Below the pieces are notes generated by a model. It was not told where the DNA came from. It made no database searches and was given only the letters and a program-made list of their open reading frames with translations. DNA of 64,000 nt from Achromobacter sp. MYb9 (GTDB lineage: Bacteria; Pseudomonadota; Gammaproteobacteria; Burkholderiales; Burkholderiaceae_B). Each line of letters begins with the position of its first letter. Within the stretch, counting starts at the first letter, position 1. A program made the translations under genes and the position numbers. Below, piece by piece: positions 46,232 through 54,671 of this stretch. The stretch lies in contig NZ_PCOQ01000008.1 of the NCBI RefSeq assembly GCF_002975275.1, positions 124,001 to 188,000 on the forward strand, in the 5' to 3' direction.

Positions 46232-47150
46232 TGCCGGTATCGCCCGCAACATCGACGGATACGGCGATGCAGGTTCCCGCTTCTGTCGGCTGCAACAGGA
46301 TGTCGGCGGCGGGTTCGTGCAGTACCAGGTGGTCTACCCCCTCGACGTGCAGGGCGGCGATCAGCGCGGAGCGCCAGACAGAAATGCCCTGGCGCCGTGG
46401 GCGGTTCACAAAGGCGCTGATAGATGCATTGGCGGTGGCAGTGGCCACACTGCGGCCCGGGCCTTGGCCTTTAAGGTGAAGTGTGGCGCGCACGTTGTAC
46501 CGACGGATGACGGAGGATTTCACGGCGACGCGATCCCCCATAGGGCGAATGTCGTCGTCATTAAGTGCGAGGCGAGTGGCAGCAAGAATGGTCTCGCTCG
46601 CGGTGCCGTCGCCTTCCCGCGAAAGGATCGACACCAATACGTCGCAGGGGTCGGGGCTGATGGCGCTTGCATCCGCGATTTGTCCATGCGCAGACCGCGC
46701 ATGGAATTCGTACGCGCCACGCGGCCCAGCCGTCGAGAGACCTTCCCAGGCGAGTTGAGCGCGGTCGCGCAGCTCGTCATCAGATTCCATGACGGCTTCG
46801 ATGGGCGGCGATGCGGTCAGGTCTTCGGCGCGGATGGTCAGACGCTGCACGCCGTATTCGGCGGCGATGTTCTCCAGGTCCGCGCCTTTCGCGAAGGCCA
46901 GGAGGACGGCGCGGGCGGCTTCGTTGACGCGCTGCCGGAGGATCAGTTCCCGTTCGGCGTTCTCCTCCAGCTGAATGGTCAGCGGTTCCGATTCGAGCGC
47001 GAGCGTTTTGGTGACTGCATCGCGGTCTTCGGCCGCAAACAGCGCAATGATGCGCGCCTTGCGCGTTTCAAGGATCCGTTCGTAGTCCAGTTGCTCCACC
47101 ACGTCGGGCGGCGGCAGTAGGGATAGGTCGATCGTGTTGGACGTGGCCAT
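46224..47150 (-). CDS. J: Baseplate assembly protein GpJ
   Basis: The 308-residue protein matches P2 gpJ/T4 gp6 family: IDLSLLPPPDVVEQLDYERI, ENAERELILRQRVNEAARAV and GADLENIAAEYGVQR. It forms the baseplate wedge ring. Start MATSNTIDL is preferred to a GTG three codons earlier. Confidence 0.94.
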   Translation of the reverse strand: MATSNTIDLSLLPPPDVVEQLDYERILETRKARIIALFAAEDRDAVTKTLALESEPLTIQLEENAERELILRQRVNEAARAVLLAFAKGADLENIAAEYGVQRLTIRAEDLTASPPIEAVMESDDELRDRAQLAWEGLSTAGPRGAYEFHARSAHGQIADASAISPDPCDVLVSILSREGDGTASETILAATRLALNDDDIRPMGDRVAVKSSVIRRYNVRATLHLKGQGPGRSVATATANASISAFVNRPRRQGISVWRSALIAALHVEGVDHLVLHEPAADILLQPTEAGTCIAVSVDVAGDTGNG

Positions 47151-47151
47151 G

Positions 47152-47508
47152 CTATGCACCGATGCGGGTGGAGAGGGAGACCGGGCGCACTTCGTTGTCT
47201 ATCAAGGCTTCGCCGGACAGTTCGAAAATCAGGACGCCAGGGGTAGCTGCATCCGCCTGCGCGCTAATGGTGCGTAGCGTTAGCCGCGGCTCCCAGGCAA
47301 GCAGGGCGGTGGCCGCTGCGGCGTAGAGCTGCAATAGCGTCGCGGCGTTGGCCGGGGCGTCTACCAGGTCAGGCGCCACAGAGCCGAAGGCACGCCGGCG
47401 AACGCGCGTACCGACCGAAGTTCCAATGATCTTGCCCACCGATTGGCTCAGATGGTCCGCACCCGTGATACGCCGGCCAGTCTTGGCGTTCATTCCCAGA
47501 TAGCTCAT
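47152..47508 (-). CDS. W: Baseplate assembly protein GpW (gp25-like)
   Basis: The 118-residue protein has the GPW/gp25 fold: GMNAKTGRRITGADHLSQSV and RVRRRAFGSVAPDLVDAP are typical. It initiates sheath assembly on the baseplate. It overlaps V by 4 bp. Confidence 0.94.
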   Translation of the reverse strand: MSYLGMNAKTGRRITGADHLSQSVGKIIGTSVGTRVRRRAFGSVAPDLVDAPANAATLLQLYAAAATALLAWEPRLTLRTISAQADAATPGVLIFELSGEALIDNEVRPVSLSTRIGA

Positions 47509-48131
47509 TTGGTCGGCTCGTCGGTTTCACCGCCCAGGCTGCGCACTCGGTGCGTGTGAGTCTCCAGCACTACGCCGTTGGACGACAGTTCCCCGTCGCG
47601 CTGAATGATGTCGCCGCTGATGACTGTCCGATTTCCCTTTCCGTTCTTACCGGACATGCCCGCCTGATAGGACAGCTGGCCCGTGACGGTCACATTGCCA
47701 TCCAGGGTGATGTCGGGGCAGTGCAGGACAGCGGACTCGCTGGCGTCCGCGCTGATGGTCTTGATTCCGGTCGCGGTCAGAGCGCCGGCCTGGTGGTCGT
47801 AGGTGATGCGCGCACCGTCGGGATACAGGCGAACGTGTTCACTGGCGCTGTTCGACGGGGCGGGAATTGCGTTCGAGTTCAGGCCGGTGACAACGATGCC
47901 GGCGGCGGTATCGCCGCCCGGGCATAGCACCAGTACCTGTTCGCCCTGCGTCGGGGGATCCCAAGTCGTTGACGTGCCGGCGCGAAGAGCCAGGAATTGC
48001 AACCAGTCGGTCGTCAGCGCGCCGGTGGACACGCGGACCTTTGCTGGCTGGCTGGAAAGATCAACCTGCGCGATGGTGCCGACGCGGATAAGGTTGGTCA
48101 GCAGGCGGAAGAGTTCGGCTAGTTCGTGCAT
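47505..48131 (-). CDS. V: Baseplate spike protein GpV
   Basis: The 208-residue protein has the P2 gpV plan: an OB-fold near residues 15-85 (IGTVAQV-like VGTIAQVDLSSQPAKVRV), then a beta-helical needle region and the His-rich end TGQLS...ETHTHRV, which holds the apical metal. It pierces the outer membrane when the sheath contracts. Confidence 0.93.
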   Translation of the reverse strand: MHELAELFRLLTNLIRVGTIAQVDLSSQPAKVRVSTGALTTDWLQFLALRAGTSTTWDPPTQGEQVLVLCPGGDTAAGIVVTGLNSNAIPAPSNSASEHVRLYPDGARITYDHQAGALTATGIKTISADASESAVLHCPDITLDGNVTVTGQLSYQAGMSGKNGKGNRTVISGDIIQRDGELSSNGVVLETHTHRVRSLGGETDEPTK

Positions 48132-48191
48132 GCGGCCATGTTGCCGCGCCGCCTTCGCGCGCGCACGAAGCTGGTGTTGTTGCTCGGCCTG

Positions 48192-48656
48192 CTACAGCCC
48201 GCGACCTGCCAGGAAGTCGGCCAGCGTATCCAGAACGCGTTCGCGGCTTTCCTTGGAGAAGCCAAGCAGACGCCGGACGGGATAGCGCACGTCGGGCGCG
48301 CCCGGAGCCGCCCGGTCCTTTAGCCCGCGTTGATGGACCCAGGCGATACGCGAGGCACGCCCCTTAAAGCCCACCGTTGCCGCATCGTCGGTCACGCCAG
48401 CGCGCAGGTGGTGCGTGGTGCGCAGACGCGCAAACATCTTGCGGCGGATCGCGCCTTTTTTGCCGCGCAAGTTCTTGCGGGCTTTGCGGGGGGTGAAGCG
48501 CTGGCCGTCCGGGTCTACCTGCGCTCCGATGCGCAGGCTTTCTTCGCGTCTCAGGACTTGCGCGATCCGCAGATTTGCCTTGCGCAGCTCGGCCGGCTCC
48601 AGGCGCGCCAGAAGGCCAGCGGCCCAATCCTGCACGTCCAGAAAGTCCGCGCTCAT
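48192..48656 (-). CDS. S: Tail completion protein GpS
   Basis: The 154-residue protein is a phage virion morphogenesis (gpS) protein: LRRANLRIAQVLR-like N-terminal helix, QRFTPRKA, and RIAWVHQRGLKD. It finishes the tail for joining to heads. It overlaps R by 4 bp. A 60-bp gap before V holds nothing recognisable. Confidence 0.9.
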   Translation of the reverse strand: MSADFLDVQDWAAGLLARLEPAELRKANLRIAQVLRREESLRIGAQVDPDGQRFTPRKARKNLRGKKGAIRRKMFARLRTTHHLRAGVTDDAATVGFKGRASRIAWVHQRGLKDRAAPGAPDVRYPVRRLLGFSKESRERVLDTLADFLAGRGL

Positions 48657-49159
48657 CGCTGGATGGCCCAGCCGGGATAGGGCAGGACGCCGATTTCTTC
48701 GCCGTTGCGGCAGACGCTGCGCGCGGGCGCTTGCGGGTCCGGGAATAGGTCGGGGTGGGCAGGCTCGGGCGCATGGGTCACGTCGATCCGTTCGCCGGCA
48801 GCGTCCAGTCTCGCAATGACACTCTCGGTCAACTGGAGCTTGATGCTCAGGTCGAACGTGTCGTTTGTGATGATTTCGACTTCAAACGCGATGGCCTGCT
48901 TGCGCCTTTCAGGGTTCTCCAGCACATCCGGCTGATGCACGCGCAACCACGCCAGAATCGGAACCATGATGCTGGCCGGGTCGCCGGAAAAATCCTCGAT
49001 GACCAGGTTCAGGGTATAGGCATATTGATGCGAGAGGCCGCCCGTGGCGATGGTCCCTATTGCGCCAGCGTCGATGAAAACGTGCAGCTTTTCCGGGTCA
49101 CGCCGCAGGTATGGGTTTGCTTCGGTGATGTAGGCCCGCAGCTCAGTGGCTTTGCGCAT
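48653..49159 (-). CDS. R: Tail completion protein GpR
   Basis: The 168-residue protein resembles P2 gpR: MRKATELRAYITEANPYLRR at the start, then DAGAIGTIATGG and FEYRYTLN-like YAYTLNLVIEDFSGDPASIM. The start lies within the last codons of the Rz1 gene. Confidence 0.92.
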   Translation of the reverse strand: MRKATELRAYITEANPYLRRDPEKLHVFIDAGAIGTIATGGLSHQYAYTLNLVIEDFSGDPASIMVPILAWLRVHQPDVLENPERRKQAIAFEVEIITNDTFDLSIKLQLTESVIARLDAAGERIDVTHAPEPAHPDLFPDPQAPARSVCRNGEEIGVLPYPGWAIQR

Positions 49160-49415
49160 TTCGCTCCCTCGCTTCGCACGCAATGACCGCGTCCACCTGG
49201 GCGGCGCAGATGGCCCAATCTGCCTCTACGCGATCAACCGCCGCGTTCAGGTCTTCATTGCGGGCCGGCCGGTTCGCTGACAGCACGCACGGGACGACGG
49301 GTGCGCACGTATTCGGCATAGCCGTCGGCGCCGGTGATCGCGGGGCGTTCCCGCATCCTTGCAACAGGCTCAGGCAGCACGCCATCAGCCCAGCGGCGAT
49401 ACTCTTCGTTTTCAC
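49143..49415 (-). CDS. lysC (phage): Rz1-like outer membrane spanin (LysC)
   Basis: The 90-residue lipoprotein has lipobox LLQGC near residue 20 and a proline-rich mature part. It starts inside the Rz gene in another frame, the embedded layout typical of Rz/Rz1 pairs. With Rz it fuses the two membranes at the last step of lysis. It is unrelated to the chromosomal aspartate kinase gene of the same symbol. Confidence 0.88.
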   Translation of the reverse strand: MKTKSIAAGLMACCLSLLQGCGNAPRSPAPTAMPNTCAPVVPCVLSANRPARNEDLNAAVDRVEADWAICAAQVDAVIACEARERNAQSH

Positions 49416-49680
49416 GTTTCAATTCCTCGATGTCAGAGCGGCGCGATTCCAGGTCGCTGCGAAATCCTTCTTGCGTCGCCGCCAGCCGGCGCAAGTCGTC
49501 CTTGCCCTGCTGAATGCCCGCCGTGACTTTGCTCATGGCTGCATCCTGGGCGTCCAGGCGTTCGCCGTACGTGGTTAGGGTGGTGGCCTGGGCGGCGATG
49601 GTGCCGCGCTGGTGCCAGATGCCCAGGGCCAGCAGGGCGCAGACGGCATAGGGCGCGACGCGCAGAATCCATGCGCTCAT
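49255..49680 (-). CDS. lysB: Rz-like inner membrane spanin (LysB)
   Basis: The 141-residue protein has an N-terminal TM anchor (ILRVAPYAVCALLALGI) and a periplasmic coiled coil (KDDLRRLAATQEGFRSDLES, IEELKRENEEYRRW). The end VARMRERPA is typical of LysB. It acts with the Rz1-like protein. It overlaps the endolysin by 4 bp. Confidence 0.88.
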   Translation of the reverse strand: MSAWILRVAPYAVCALLALGIWHQRGTIAAQATTLTTYGERLDAQDAAMSKVTAGIQQGKDDLRRLAATQEGFRSDLESRRSDIEELKRENEEYRRWADGVLPEPVARMRERPAITGADGYAEYVRTRRPVRAVSEPAGPQ

Positions 49681-50486
49681 GCGGCCACCTGTTCGGCTTG
49701 GGCTGCAAACCGTTCATACGCGCGCGCCAGCTTCACGTCATAGAGGTTTTCCGCGTAGGCAGGGCCGTTGTACCCACGCGCGAACGCGGCCCACTTTCGG
49801 CCGATCAGCGCCTTGTGCAACGCAGGGTCGGCTTCGATGAATTTCACGAATGCTGTGAGCTGCGCGCCTTCGCTTTCCTGCTGGGAGGCAACGAAGGCTT
49901 CGACGCTTTCATACCCCAGGGCTTGCCAGTGATAGCCCATGATTTGGAATGCGCCCCAACTGGTCGCTTCCAACGCGGCGGCGCGGCAGACCTGCGCAGC
50001 GCTGGCAAGGCGGGCGTGTTCGGCGGCACCGCCAGCGTAGCCGCCGCGCTTGGGATTGACGATCCCGGGGAAGCGGAGGGCGTGCGGCGCAGGGTCTACG
50101 CCATGCGTCTGGAGGCGCGTGTAAAACACATGGCGCTCAAAGAGGATGGAGACGCGGCCATCTGGAAGGAACCCGCTTCCGTTGGACTCCACCGCGTTGA
50201 CCGCCTTGATGCTGGCCAGGGGAACGCCCAACTGTTTGGCGGCGGCGACGAGATCGGATTCCCGCATCAGCTTGGACGTGTCCTGGCCCCATAGGGCGGC
50301 GCGGGTCTTGACTCCCACCTTGCCATCCACGATAAGTCCGCGTGCCGCCTGTAGGGCGCGTACGGCGCCTTCCGTGGCATCGTCAAACTCGGCTGTCACT
50401 TCCAAGCGATAGCCCGCATTGTTGAGCTGCGTTTGTAGTGCGCTTACCGTGAGGCCAAGGGCGCCGGATTTCAGGATTTCACTCAC
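49677..50486 (-). CDS. Endolysin: peptidoglycan-binding plus N-acetylmuramidase
   Basis: The 269-residue protein has a PG_binding_1 domain near residues 8-68 (VSALQTQLNNAGYRLEVTAE, VDGKVGVKTRAALWG). A muramidase domain of the DUF3380 type follows, with AVESNGSGF holding the catalytic Glu and SWGAFQIMGYHWQALGY. It has no signal peptide, so it depends on a holin. It replaces the unrelated K lysozyme of P2. Confidence 0.92.
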   Translation of the reverse strand: MSEILKSGALGLTVSALQTQLNNAGYRLEVTAEFDDATEGAVRALQAARGLIVDGKVGVKTRAALWGQDTSKLMRESDLVAAAKQLGVPLASIKAVNAVESNGSGFLPDGRVSILFERHVFYTRLQTHGVDPAPHALRFPGIVNPKRGGYAGGAAEHARLASAAQVCRAAALEATSWGAFQIMGYHWQALGYESVEAFVASQQESEGAQLTAFVKFIEADPALHKALIGRKWAAFARGYNGPAYAENLYDVKLARAYERFAAQAEQVAA

Positions 50487-50775
50487 GTTGCTTGCTCCGA
50501 AAGAAGATGGCCAGGTTGCCCCGAATCGCGTAGGTGATCGCGCAGACCGCGCCGGCGGTGATCAGCTCAAGCAATCCAGGCGGGCCGGACGTGGAAAGGG
50601 CGACCGCCAGGGCGCGGCAGAACAGCGCGGCGATGGCGATGGATGCCATGAAGGAAATGTTCGGCCGGTGGCGCGCGCCATTCGGGCGGTACCAAAGGAG
50701 GCGGGCGCCGGCCAGGACGTAAAGCAGGACGCATGCCACGGCCAGAGGGGTAAGCGTCAGCGCGGTGGTGTTCAT
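50479..50775 (-). CDS. Holin-like membrane protein 1
   Basis: The 98-residue protein has three predicted TM helices near 8-25, 42-62 and 68-86 (SFMASIAIAALFCRALAVAL; LITAGAVCAITYAIRGNLAI). It sits between a second small membrane protein and the endolysin, so a holin or antiholin role is likely. Confidence 0.75.
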   Translation of the reverse strand: MNTTALTLTPLAVACVLLYVLAGARLLWYRPNGARHRPNISFMASIAIAALFCRALAVALSTSGPPGLLELITAGAVCAITYAIRGNLAIFFRSKQRE

Positions 50776-51146
50776 GGCTTGCCCCCGCCGCCGGCCATCC
50801 GAATGATGATCGCCTTCAGGTCGAAATCTGGCGCCATGGCCAGCAGCTTGAGCGCGATGGGGACAATGATCAGCGCTCCCAGCAGCGCAGGCAGGAACGA
50901 TTGCTTGGCCCACTCGCGCGCGATGAATTCGCCGGCGCCACCATAGCCACACAGGGCCGACAGCAGGAAGGATAAAAAGCGTTTCCAGGCGCTCAGATCC
51001 TTTTTGGTGCTGGCGACCAGGGCCGCACCGATGACGGCGCCAAAGGCGGCGTTAGCGTCGATGTAGGGCAGCACCTGGGCTAGAACCAGCCCGGATGTTG
51101 CGGTGGTCGCCGCAGCGGTCGCGGTGACGGTGGAGGGTTCGGCCAT
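50772..51146 (-). CDS. Holin-like membrane protein 2
   Basis: The 124-residue protein has hydrophobic segments near 30-47, 55-75 and 84-105 (AAFGAVIGAALVASTKKD; LPALLGALIIVPIALKLLAM). It corresponds in place to P2 holin Y. Which of the two adjacent proteins forms the lesion cannot be told. Confidence 0.75.
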   Translation of the reverse strand: MAEPSTVTATAAATTATSGLVLAQVLPYIDANAAFGAVIGAALVASTKKDLSAWKRFLSFLLSALCGYGGAGEFIAREWAKQSFLPALLGALIIVPIALKLLAMAPDFDLKAIIIRMAGGGGKP

Positions 51147-51151
51147 GAAGT

Positions 51152-51358
51152 TCAGTCCCAGAGGTTGACGGTCGGGACCGTCGAAGGTTCGGATACCGGC
51201 TCGGGGAGATTCACGGCGAGGCCGTGCGGCAGGATGGGGCCGTGGTCCGCAAGTCCGGGGTTCAGTTCAAAGGTTTGTTCCACCACGCCGCGCGTGGTGC
51301 GCAGGTAGCGCCAGCACAACGCGTCTACGGTGTCACCCTGCATTGCGCGGACCAGCAT
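51152..51358 (-). CDS. X: Tail protein GpX (LysM-like)
   Basis: The 68-residue protein begins MLVRAMQGDTVDALCWRYL and ends VTVNLPE-like LAVNLPEP, a LysM-like fold that is standard for gpX. The stop of L and the ATG share one base. Confidence 0.92.
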   Translation of the reverse strand: MLVRAMQGDTVDALCWRYLRTTRGVVEQTFELNPGLADHGPILPHGLAVNLPEPVSEPSTVPTVNLWD

Positions 51359-51831
51359 CAAATCAGCTCCACCACGTTGCGCGGGCGGCCCTGCACGTCG
51401 GCGGTGGACCAGCGGGCATTGCGCCGATGCTCGTCCGGCGCGTCGGCCAGCCATTCGATACGCTTCTGTCCGGTACCCGTGGTGTCGTAGTCAGCCATGC
51501 GCTCAATCAGGTCTGCTTTGACGAGGCTGTACACGGCGCGCACATAGGCCAGCGTTCGCCGCGACTGTCCGTCGATCAAGTCGCCGGTGGCCACGCTTGC
51601 CAGGGTGGTGCTGCCCTGGGTGCGCATGGCTTCCTTCCATGCCGCCAGATCGCCGCCCACTTCCACGATGGCGCCCAGCAGGGCGTGCCGTAGGCGGGCA
51701 TCGGTGATGGTGCCATCCAGGCGGAGCGTGTCGCGGACTTCCCTCATGTCGAAGTCGGGGAAAAAACCGTCGTTCTTGATGACGTTGGCCGGGGTCTTGG
51801 GCGGGGTCGGGGCAGTAGCGATAAAGCTCAT
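51358..51831 (-). CDS. L: Head completion protein GpL
   Basis: The 157-residue protein matches P2 gpL: DGFFPDFDMREVRDTLRLDG and RLRHALLGAIVEVGGDLAAW. It caps the portal after packaging. The 92-bp gap to M shows nothing. Confidence 0.93.
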   Translation of the reverse strand: MSFIATAPTPPKTPANVIKNDGFFPDFDMREVRDTLRLDGTITDARLRHALLGAIVEVGGDLAAWKEAMRTQGSTTLASVATGDLIDGQSRRTLAYVRAVYSLVKADLIERMADYDTTGTGQKRIEWLADAPDEHRRNARWSTADVQGRPRNVVELI

Positions 51832-51923
51832 AGCGGAGTCCTGTGGGGTCGGCGGTGGGCGGGCGTCGGGTTGCTCAGGGAGCCACCGTCAGCCCGCGCC
51901 GCCGTGCGCTTGGGGGCACTCGG

Positions 51924-52619
51924 TTAGCCGGCCTTGCCGGCGTTCTTGATCTTGCGTTCCAGTTGTTCAATGAGCTTCTTGGCCCCGATGCCGGAAAACA
52001 GGTCTACCGCACGCTTGAGCTGCGCGACCGCAGCCCGTGCCATCTCCAGGCGTTGCCCGTCCAGCGTGTCGCCGGCCTGTAGCGCCAGCGTCTTGCCCAG
52101 AGCGAAATGCAGCTTGGCGCGGGCTTGGTCGGGGGCATCGTGGCCGTCCACCAGAACTGCGACCCGTTGCAGAATTGCCATAGCGGCATCTGCGTCAGCA
52201 ACAGCGCCGCCGGCGACGGCGCCCGCCACTTCGTCCAGCAAGAGGGTGGCGGCGTTGCGTTTCAGGCGCTCCGGCAACGGCAGGTCGTGGCGCATGACGT
52301 AGGCCGCGATTTCAAGGCCTCGCTCAAACAACCCCGCGTCGATATGCCAAAGCATGAGCGTGGCGACTACCTCATCCGGCTGGCCGGAGTCGCCCTCCAA
52401 AACGCCCGTGATGTAGGCCTGATACTCGGGCAGCAGCTCGCGCTTGACTGAAATCTTGCGTTCGACGGACTGAATGTCGTGCAGACGGCGCGCGTCCAGT
52501 GTCAGTTTGGCCATCATCTGGCCATAGATACCGCCCACCACGACGGGCGCGCCCTCGCTGGCCGCGCTCGTCTTGGCAGCCAGCACCCGCATGCGATGAA
52601 GCTGCGCAGGGCTGGCCAT
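51924..52619 (-). CDS. M: Terminase small subunit/endonuclease GpM
   Basis: The 231-residue protein resembles P2 gpM: MASPAQLHRMRVLAAKTSAA, LPEYQAYITGVLEGDSG and TLMLWHIDAGLFERGLEIAA. With gpP it cuts cos and starts packaging. Confidence 0.93.
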   Translation of the reverse strand: MASPAQLHRMRVLAAKTSAASEGAPVVVGGIYGQMMAKLTLDARRLHDIQSVERKISVKRELLPEYQAYITGVLEGDSGQPDEVVATLMLWHIDAGLFERGLEIAAYVMRHDLPLPERLKRNAATLLLDEVAGAVAGGAVADADAAMAILQRVAVLVDGHDAPDQARAKLHFALGKTLALQAGDTLDGQRLEMARAAVAQLKRAVDLFSGIGAKKLIEQLERKIKNAGKAG

Positions 52620-52621
52620 GG

Positions 52622-53632
52622 TTACGCCGCCGCCAGTTCGATGTTTTCGATCAGCGAAAGCAGGCCGAAATCTTCCACCACGTAGTCATCATTGGAGCTT
52701 TCGAACGTGTCGATGCGGTCCCGGCCCGGATTCTCAACCACATGCCGGCGACGCCCGCCGACTTGCCAGTACAGCGACAGGTTGTCCAGCGACGTGATCA
52801 TGACCTTGCCGGCCGGGAAGAACGGCGCCTGCACTGCGGGCAGGCCGCCGACGCGCTTCTGGCTGATGATGATGTCGGCGGCGAGGGTGTCGGTCGCCTT
52901 GCTGTCCTGATTGACCAGCGGGAAATACTTATCGTGCATCAGGCCCCGGCCGACGATAGCCACAAGGCCAGGGTTTTCCTGGTGCCACGGGTCCAGCAGC
53001 TGGATGGCGTCATAGACCAGCGCATCAAGGTTCTTGTAATCGCCGTCCGTGCCGATTAGCACCTTGCCCGAGCCGGTCTTGCCTTCCGACATGACGCGTT
53101 CGGCCGCGCTTTCGCGAGCCTTCTGGAGCCAGCCCTTGTTCACGTCCTGGAGCATCGGGTTGGCGGAGGGATCCGTGTTCGCCGCAATGCTGGTGCCGTT
53201 AAAGCCGATCATGATGCGGTCGAGGGCTTGGCGCTGCACCAGCAGCTTAGCAATGCGAAGTTGAAAGTCGGGAAAGCGGCGCCATGCGTCGAGCTTCTCG
53301 TAACGGATGAACGAGTCGTAGTCGGTCTTGCGGCAGTGATAGCCGTTGTCGGCCAGCGTGGACAGGTCGCGCGGCTGTCGCTCCTTGGCCGTGGTGTCGG
53401 TACGCGAAGCGACCGGGCCGGAGAGATTCAGGCCCAGCTTTTCGCCCTGGAGTTCATCCACGCCGACCATGTTGATGCGGCCCAGGAACGACGAGCTTTC
53501 TTGCAGCGCGGTTTCGAGCTTTTGTTGTACCGACGGGATGACAGTGAAGGTCTTGCCAGCGTCTTCCGTGCCGTTGACCGTGGCGAGCTGGGCCAGGTAG
53601 GCATTGAATTTCTTGCGGGTTTCTTGGTGCAT
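52622..53632 (-). CDS. N: Major capsid protein GpN
   Basis: The 336-residue HK97-fold protein has MHQETRKKFNAYLAQLATVN, SSSFLGRINMVGVDELQGEK and YHCRKTDYDSFIRYEKLDAW as in P2 gpN. It builds the T=7 head and is processed at the N-terminus by the O protease. Confidence 0.95.
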   Translation of the reverse strand: MHQETRKKFNAYLAQLATVNGTEDAGKTFTVIPSVQQKLETALQESSSFLGRINMVGVDELQGEKLGLNLSGPVASRTDTTAKERQPRDLSTLADNGYHCRKTDYDSFIRYEKLDAWRRFPDFQLRIAKLLVQRQALDRIMIGFNGTSIAANTDPSANPMLQDVNKGWLQKARESAAERVMSEGKTGSGKVLIGTDGDYKNLDALVYDAIQLLDPWHQENPGLVAIVGRGLMHDKYFPLVNQDSKATDTLAADIIISQKRVGGLPAVQAPFFPAGKVMITSLDNLSLYWQVGGRRRHVVENPGRDRIDTFESSNDDYVVEDFGLLSLIENIELAAA

Positions 53633-53675
53633 TGCGAATCCTGTATGCGAAAGAGGTTGATGCTGATGTTTGGGC

Positions 53676-54527
53676 TTAGAACTGCGTCAGCTGTTCGCCG
53701 GTGCCGCCCGTCGCCGGCGGGCGCTGGCGGAAGCTGTTCGGCGTCTTGTCGAGCGTTTCGCGCAGCTCTTGCAGGTCGGAGGCGCTGGCGGCGGTCTTTT
53801 TGAATTCGGCCAGCTCCGATGCGAGCTCCGCTACCTTGGTGGCCGTCGCGGTGTTTCCGGCGGTGTAAGCCGCCTGCAGATCGCTAAACAGTTGCGGCAG
53901 TTCTTGCAGGGCCTTCGCGGTGTCGCCCTGTTGGGGCTGCTGCTGTTGCTGCGGCTGCTGGGTGAAGCTGCGCAGCAATTCCGTCATGCGAGTAAAAATC
54001 GTGGCGGTAGGGTCCGGCGTCACGGCGGCCGGCGTATCCGAAAAGTCAAAGTTGGTTTCCAGTCCGCTCGTGAAGATGTTCTCGGGGTTTTGCTTGCGGG
54101 CGGCGTAGGGGTGGGCTGCCGGGTTCTTGGCGGCGAATTCCAGAATCGAAGTGCCCAGGCTGGCCGGGGAGTCGGTGACGGACAGGCCGATGAGTCCGCA
54201 CTTGCCGGATTTGGCGAAATTCGGCTCGATCTCGATGGACGTGTAGATTTTCTGACGGGCCTTAGTCAGGGCCACCAGGTCCGGCGTGGGGTCGAGCTGG
54301 GCTTGCAGTTCCCGTTTGCCGTCTTTGTTGTCCTGAACGCGGACGGCCAACACGTCGCCATAGGCCTTGAAAGGGCCGTCAGGCAGGACGCCGCGGATGT
54401 GTTCCATCCAGATGCGTGCGCCGTAGTTTGCGCGGTTGTAGGTTGCGGCGATGTCGTCCAGCCAACTGCGTTCAATCACGCGGCCGTCAGTCGTTTGGCC
54501 TTCGGTGGCCACGGTGAACCATTTCAT
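53676..54527 (-). CDS. O: Capsid scaffolding protease GpO
   Basis: The 283-residue protein combines a serine protease part (MKWFTVATEGQTTDGRVIER, WMEHIRGVLPDGPFKAYGDV, GLSVTDSPASLGTS) with a coiled-coil scaffold part. A Gln-rich stretch (QPQQQQQPQQ) lies between. It shapes the procapsid and cleaves N. It heads the minus-strand late operon, divergent from P. Confidence 0.93.
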   Translation of the reverse strand: MKWFTVATEGQTTDGRVIERSWLDDIAATYNRANYGARIWMEHIRGVLPDGPFKAYGDVLAVRVQDNKDGKRELQAQLDPTPDLVALTKARQKIYTSIEIEPNFAKSGKCGLIGLSVTDSPASLGTSILEFAAKNPAAHPYAARKQNPENIFTSGLETNFDFSDTPAAVTPDPTATIFTRMTELLRSFTQQPQQQQQPQQGDTAKALQELPQLFSDLQAAYTAGNTATATKVAELASELAEFKKTAASASDLQELRETLDKTPNSFRQRPPATGGTGEQLTQF

Positions 54528-54576
54528 GGGTTGGTCTCGCTTCGTTTGTGGTGTTCGGGTGTTGCCATAGTGGCTC

Positions 54577-54588
54577 TGTGCCGGCACA
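54577..54588. promoter_or_regulatory. Palindrome between divergent late genes O and P
   Basis: TGTGCCGGCACA is a perfect 12-bp dyad in the 144-bp promoter region of the two late operons. Ogr-type activators bind TGT...ACA dyads, though in P2 the spacing is longer, so assignment is tentative. Confidence 0.35.
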
Positions 54589-54671
54589 CGCTCAACGGCT
54601 TGAAGATGTCGCAGGCGTAGCCACACATACCGCCTTCACGCGCGCGCGGGAAACGTCGGCACGATGGCGGC

